From Martelella lutilitoris (lineage in GTDB: Bacteria; Pseudomonadota; Alphaproteobacteria; Rhizobiales; Rhizobiaceae), in contig NZ_VCLB01000008.1 of the NCBI RefSeq assembly GCF_005924265.1, forward strand, positions 1 through 64,000: 64,000 nt of DNA, in the 5' to 3' direction. The translations under genes and the position numbers were made by a program. This document shows positions 60,739 to 64,000 of the stretch, in pieces (position 1 is the stretch's first letter; every line of letters starts with the position of its first letter). Under the pieces are notes generated by a model, which searched no databases, was not told the origin of the DNA, and was given only the letters and a program-made list of their open reading frames with translations.

Positions 60739-61413
60739 ATGTCATCTCCGCTTGTCATCTTCGATCTGGACGGAACGCTTGTCGACACCGCGCCCGACCT
60801 CATCGAAAGTCTCAACCATGCCATCGCCCCGGAAGAGCTGCCGCCCTTCGACATCTCCCAATTGCACCAGCTCGTCGGCAAGGGCGTGAAGGTGATGATC
60901 GAGCGCGCCTTCGCGTTGCGCGATGTTCCGCTCGACGACGAGACGTTCGAAGCCTGTTTCGACCGCTTCACCACCCATTACCGCGACGGCATGCCCGGCA
61001 AGAGCCGCCCCTATCCCGGCACGCGCGCGGCGCTGGAACGGCTGAAGGGCGAGGGCTTCACGCTTGCCGTCTGCACAAACAAGCGCATGCCGCTGACCAT
61101 GCCGCTTCTGACAAGCCTCGAACTTGCCGACTATTTCGAGGTCATCACCGGCGGCGACAGTTTCGAATACCGAAAGCCCGATCCGCGCCATGTTCTCAGC
61201 ACGATCGAGCGCGCCGGCATGCGCCCGCAAAACGCGGTGTTGGTCGGCGACAGCTCCAATGACATTGACGCCGCCAGAGGCGCTGACGTGGCCTGCGTGG
61301 CCGTTACCTTCGGCTATGCCGACAGACCGGTGGAAACCCTCGGCGCAAACCGCATGATCGGCCATTTCGATGAACTGACGGCGGCCCTCGTCGAAGAGGT
61401 TCTCGGCCGCTGA
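60739..61413 (+). CDS. gph: HAD-family phosphoglycolate phosphatase
   Basis: From ATG 60739 (GGAAGGAAACCG upstream) the product has 224 residues. The HAD motifs are D9 and D11 (FDLDGTLVDTAPDL), the threonine in CTNKR, lysine in YRKPDP and GDSSNDIDAA. It probably removes 2-phosphoglycolate; other phosphosugars are possible. It is divergent from rpiA and followed by a bidirectional terminator. Confidence 0.88.
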   Translation: MSSPLVIFDLDGTLVDTAPDLIESLNHAIAPEELPPFDISQLHQLVGKGVKVMIERAFALRDVPLDDETFEACFDRFTTHYRDGMPGKSRPYPGTRAALERLKGEGFTLAVCTNKRMPLTMPLLTSLELADYFEVITGGDSFEYRKPDPRHVLSTIERAGMRPQNAVLVGDSSNDIDAARGADVACVAVTFGYADRPVETLGANRMIGHFDELTAALVEEVLGR

Positions 61414-61422
61414 GCATTACGT

Positions 61423-61458
61423 AAAAAAGGCGCGCCGGAAGCCCGGGCGCGCCTTTTT
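61423..61458. terminator. bidirectional terminator between gph and the L,D-transpeptidase gene
   Basis: An 8-bp GC stem (GGCGCGCC 61429-61436 with 61446-61453) is flanked by six A on the left and five T on the right, so it ends both converging transcripts. Confidence 0.85.
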
Positions 61459-61483
61459 CGAGTCTGTCGAACTTTGGAACCGG

Positions 61484-63430
61484 TCAGCTATTGGCCTTGC
61501 GGGCCTGGCTTTCCGCCTCGAAGGCGCGGTTCAGGTACATGTCGCGCTCGTAGACGTCATCATAGTACTGGATGTCGCCGGTGGAATCCGGCCAGGCCGT
61601 GAAGTAGCTGACATAGACCGGGAACTTCTCCGGCACGTCGACCGGCATGTTCTCGCCCGTCGCGATATTCGCCTCGATATCCGATTCGGGAACGCCGAGA
61701 ACGGCGGCCGCCATCTTGTTCGGCTCGGCAAGTCGCACGCAGCCATGGCTGAGTGCACGCTGGTCGCGCTCGAAATAGCTCTTCTGCGGCGTGTCGTGCA
61801 TGTAGATCGCATGGTCGTTGGGGAACAGGATCTTCAGCTGGCCAAGCGCGTTGCGCTCGCCCGGCGGCTGGCGCACATCGACCATCGGCGCGGCGGCCCA
61901 GTTAACCGAGGAAGACGAAACGCGGCGGCCGTTATAGCTCACCTCATAGCCGATCTGGTCGAAATAGGAGGGGTTGGCGCGCAGCTTCGGCAGGTACTCG
62001 TTGACGACGATCGAACGCGGGATGCCCCAATAGGGGTTGAACTCGACGGTCTCGATTTCGTCGCGGAAGAAATAGGTCTGGTTGCGCGGATTGCCGACCA
62101 CGACGCGCATGTCAAAGTTTTCGCCGTTGTCGTCGTGATAATAGGCGCGGTAGGCCGGCTGGTTGATGAACACATAGCGCGGGCCGAAATCCTCCGGCAG
62201 CCAGCGCAGGCGTTCCATGGCGGCGACCACCTTCTCGGCCCTGTCGTCATTGGTCTCGACGTCGAAGGCGGCGATCGTTTTCGGACCCACCACGCCGTCG
62301 ACATAAAGGCCCTGGACATCCTGGAAGTCGCGCACCAGTTCGACCAGTTCCGGCGTATATTCGGTTCCGCCGTCATAGGCGTCGAACACGCCGGAATGCT
62401 CCTGGACGAAGGCCTTCGAGCTCTTGCGCTTGATCGCCTTCACCAGGTTTGGCACGTCCTCGTCGGTCTCACCGGGATGAATGTAGTTGCCGCCGCGGAA
62501 CACGATCGGCTCGACATATTCATGGTCGGCGCGCAGCTCTTTCAGCGCCGTTTTCAACTCCTCGAAGCGGTCGCTCTGCGGATTGTAGCTTTCCATCAGC
62601 CCGGCGACGTTCTCGGCCTTGCCAAGCGCATCGATCGCCTCTTCAAGGTCAACGGGATTGCGCTGCAGATCGTGGAATTCCGAAATCCGGTTCGGATCGA
62701 CGCGGCCGCGCTTGGCGTCCTGCATATAGGTCAGCACCTTGGCCGAGAGCGCCAGTTCGAAGCGCATCAGTTCGGCCTCACGGGCGGCCTCGTCCTCGGC
62801 CAGCGCCAGATCGGGGCGATCGACGCTGTAGTCGGACGAATCAAGGCCCCAGGCATCGGCGTCGGCTAGCGTGTCGAGCGCGGTTTCGGCCTTCGGCGTG
62901 ATCGCGTTATCGGAAACCCAGATCAGCTCGCCGCCATTTGCATAATAGTCCTCGATGGCGGCCGCAACGTCGTCCACGGCTTTCACCCGTGCGTCTGTCA
63001 GAAAACGACGCGGATCATTGTCGTCGATCGCGACCATGGTTTCGGCGGAAACCGCATCGCTCATCGTGTCCTGTTCGAGCGAGGCGACTTCGGTATTGGG
63101 TGCGTCACCGGCGGGCGAAGCCGCATCAGCAGACGAGATCGAGCCGGTCACGACCGGGTCGCGAATTTCGCTGATCGCGATGAAGCGCATCGAATCAGGC
63201 TTGTAGGTGTAATATTTCGGAGGCGCGACCTTCGGGGCCGAATAAGTGCGCTGAACCTGCTGTTGCTGCTGCGGCTGCTGTTCGACGACCGGCGGCCTGT
63301 CAGCCTCCTTGTTTCGGCCGCGCAGAATATCCATCAGTGTCAGGGCGTTGGCGGATGACGGCACGAAGGCTGCCGAAACCGCGGCCGCTACGGCCACCGA
63401 TGAGACGCGAACTAGAAGCTTGTTGCGCAA
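61484..63430 (-). CDS. murein L,D-transpeptidase (YcbB/LdtD type)
   Basis: The 648-residue protein has a signal peptide (about 1-29), a glutamine-rich, proline-containing linker (about 45-60), a helical scaffold domain, a peptidoglycan-binding domain (about 360-400, LVDFQDVQGLYVDGVVGPKT-like) and a YkuD domain whose catalytic Cys564 lies in SHGCVR, with HDTPQKSYF upstream. It makes 3-3 cross-links in peptidoglycan. Longer than E. coli YcbB by about 30 residues. Confidence 0.9.
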   Translation of the reverse strand: MRNKLLVRVSSVAVAAAVSAAFVPSSANALTLMDILRGRNKEADRPPVVEQQPQQQQQVQRTYSAPKVAPPKYYTYKPDSMRFIAISEIRDPVVTGSISSADAASPAGDAPNTEVASLEQDTMSDAVSAETMVAIDDNDPRRFLTDARVKAVDDVAAAIEDYYANGGELIWVSDNAITPKAETALDTLADADAWGLDSSDYSVDRPDLALAEDEAAREAELMRFELALSAKVLTYMQDAKRGRVDPNRISEFHDLQRNPVDLEEAIDALGKAENVAGLMESYNPQSDRFEELKTALKELRADHEYVEPIVFRGGNYIHPGETDEDVPNLVKAIKRKSSKAFVQEHSGVFDAYDGGTEYTPELVELVRDFQDVQGLYVDGVVGPKTIAAFDVETNDDRAEKVVAAMERLRWLPEDFGPRYVFINQPAYRAYYHDDNGENFDMRVVVGNPRNQTYFFRDEIETVEFNPYWGIPRSIVVNEYLPKLRANPSYFDQIGYEVSYNGRRVSSSSVNWAAAPMVDVRQPPGERNALGQLKILFPNDHAIYMHDTPQKSYFERDQRALSHGCVRLAEPNKMAAAVLGVPESDIEANIATGENMPVDVPEKFPVYVSYFTAWPDSTGDIQYYDDVYERDMYLNRAFEAESQARKANS

Positions 63431-63816
63431 TTTTTCACCCCGTTTGACATAATACCAAGAATTGAGACCACCTTACCTGCAATGTACAGGCCCCTCCAAT
63501 AACAATTGTGCTATCGGGAAAGACCGGCGCGGCTGTGTTGATGAAAAACAACACAACCCCTCTTAGGGTTCCGGATCGGGGTCGCCTGATTTGAGCATTA
63601 TCAGCACAGGCTTAACAGCGCCTTAAGCGACATCGCTCCCCCGGGAGCCGCCCTACCCCGGGGCCTCGACCGCCGGAAACCGACCTAAATCGAATAAACT
63701 GAAGCGCCTTGTTGACAGATCGGCCTTGACCGCGCGATTGCATAGCCACGCTTTTCCGGCATGACGTCTTTCAAGTGTGCCCCTTCCGCGGGCCGATGCA
63801 CTGAGGTGGAGAAAAC
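63431..63816. other. divergent intergenic region between L,D-transpeptidase and fumC
   Basis: No gene is supported in this 386-bp stretch. It should hold promoters for both neighbours. A TTGACA at 63712-63717 points towards fumC but I see no good -10 box at the right distance. Confidence 0.45.
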
Positions 63817-64000
63817 ATGACTGATACCCGCACCGAAACCGATACATTCGGCCCGATCGAAGTGGCTGCAGACCGCTACTGGGGCGCGCAGGCCCAACGT
63901 TCTCTGGGCAACTTCAAGATCGGCTGGGAAAAGCAGCCGCTTTCCGTCGTCCGCGCGCTCGGCATCGTCAAGCAGGCCGCCGCCAGAGCCAATATGGCGC
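63817..64000 (+). CDS. fumC: class II fumarate hydratase, N-terminal part
   Basis: ATG 63817 follows GAGGTGGAG. The 61 residues in the window ([20 protein letters not shown]-type start, then [15 protein letters not shown]) are those of FumC, which hydrates fumarate to malate in the TCA cycle. The gene runs off the right edge. Confidence 0.9.
   Translation, partial: MTDTRTETDTFGPIEVAADRYWGAQAQRSLGNFKIGWEKQPLSVVRALGIVKQAAARANMA

Noticed and set aside
1-64000. CRISPR arrays, insertion sequences and rRNA genes
   Set aside because: No regularly spaced repeats, transposase genes with terminal inverted repeats, or rRNA sequences were seen.

Overview
The window looks like a piece of a Rhizobiales (Alphaproteobacteria) chromosome, most likely Rhizobiaceae in the broad sense (Rhizobium, Agrobacterium or Martelella-like). 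The evidence is the GC-rich coding, a class II DAHP synthase next to gor, DUF2059, rpiA and gph genes, an NDUFS4-type complex I gene, and dispersed intergenic repeats of a kind known from this order. Genus is an inference.

Left half (about 2031-34021): a nearly complete lambdoid/HK97-type siphoviral prophage. Reading on the minus strand from right to left there are early regulators and replication genes (30987-27222), a NusG-like protein (26590-27225), a promoter plus terminator leader (26319-26415), HNH and terminase genes, portal, protease, capsid, connectors, tail tube, tape measure, tail tip proteins M/L/K/I/J, fibres, endolysin and holin. A LexA-type repressor (31073-31693) and a short rightward operon ending in a tyrosine integrase (32942-34021) are on the plus strand. 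Five related operator sites surround the repressor, and in both clearest promoters the operator lies between the -35 and -10 boxes. A lipoprotein gene in opposite orientation (10860-11276) interrupts the tail operon.

Both flanks of the prophage carry base-composition outliers that look like cargo. On the left (381-1603) is a translationally coupled pair of dCTP deaminase/dUTPase-fold proteins: one keeps the catalytic residues, the other has lost them and ends in a membrane anchor. On the right (34290-37292) is a three-gene ABC-three-component (ABC-3C) conflict system: Mrr-like nuclease effector, small middle component and DUF2326 ATPase. It is followed by a two-TM protein and then tRNA-Arg(TCT), whose 3' end points into the element and is the likely attachment site. 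No second copy of the tRNA end was found in the window.

Right half (38695-64000): core chromosome with one catabolic insert. A complete multicomponent phenol hydroxylase operon, dmpKLMNOP (41793-46637), has its own sigma-70-like promoter and three CGATAT repeats, but no linked regulator or ring-cleavage genes. A PAS-PAS-GGDEF diguanylate cyclase precedes it. After it come an Mla lipid-transport operon (mlaE, mlaF, mlaD, auxiliary lipoprotein), an LpxH-like phosphoesterase, a TolB-like beta-propeller, nadE, class II DAHP synthase, a LysR regulator, gor, rpiA-DUF2059, gph, an L,D-transpeptidase and the start of fumC.
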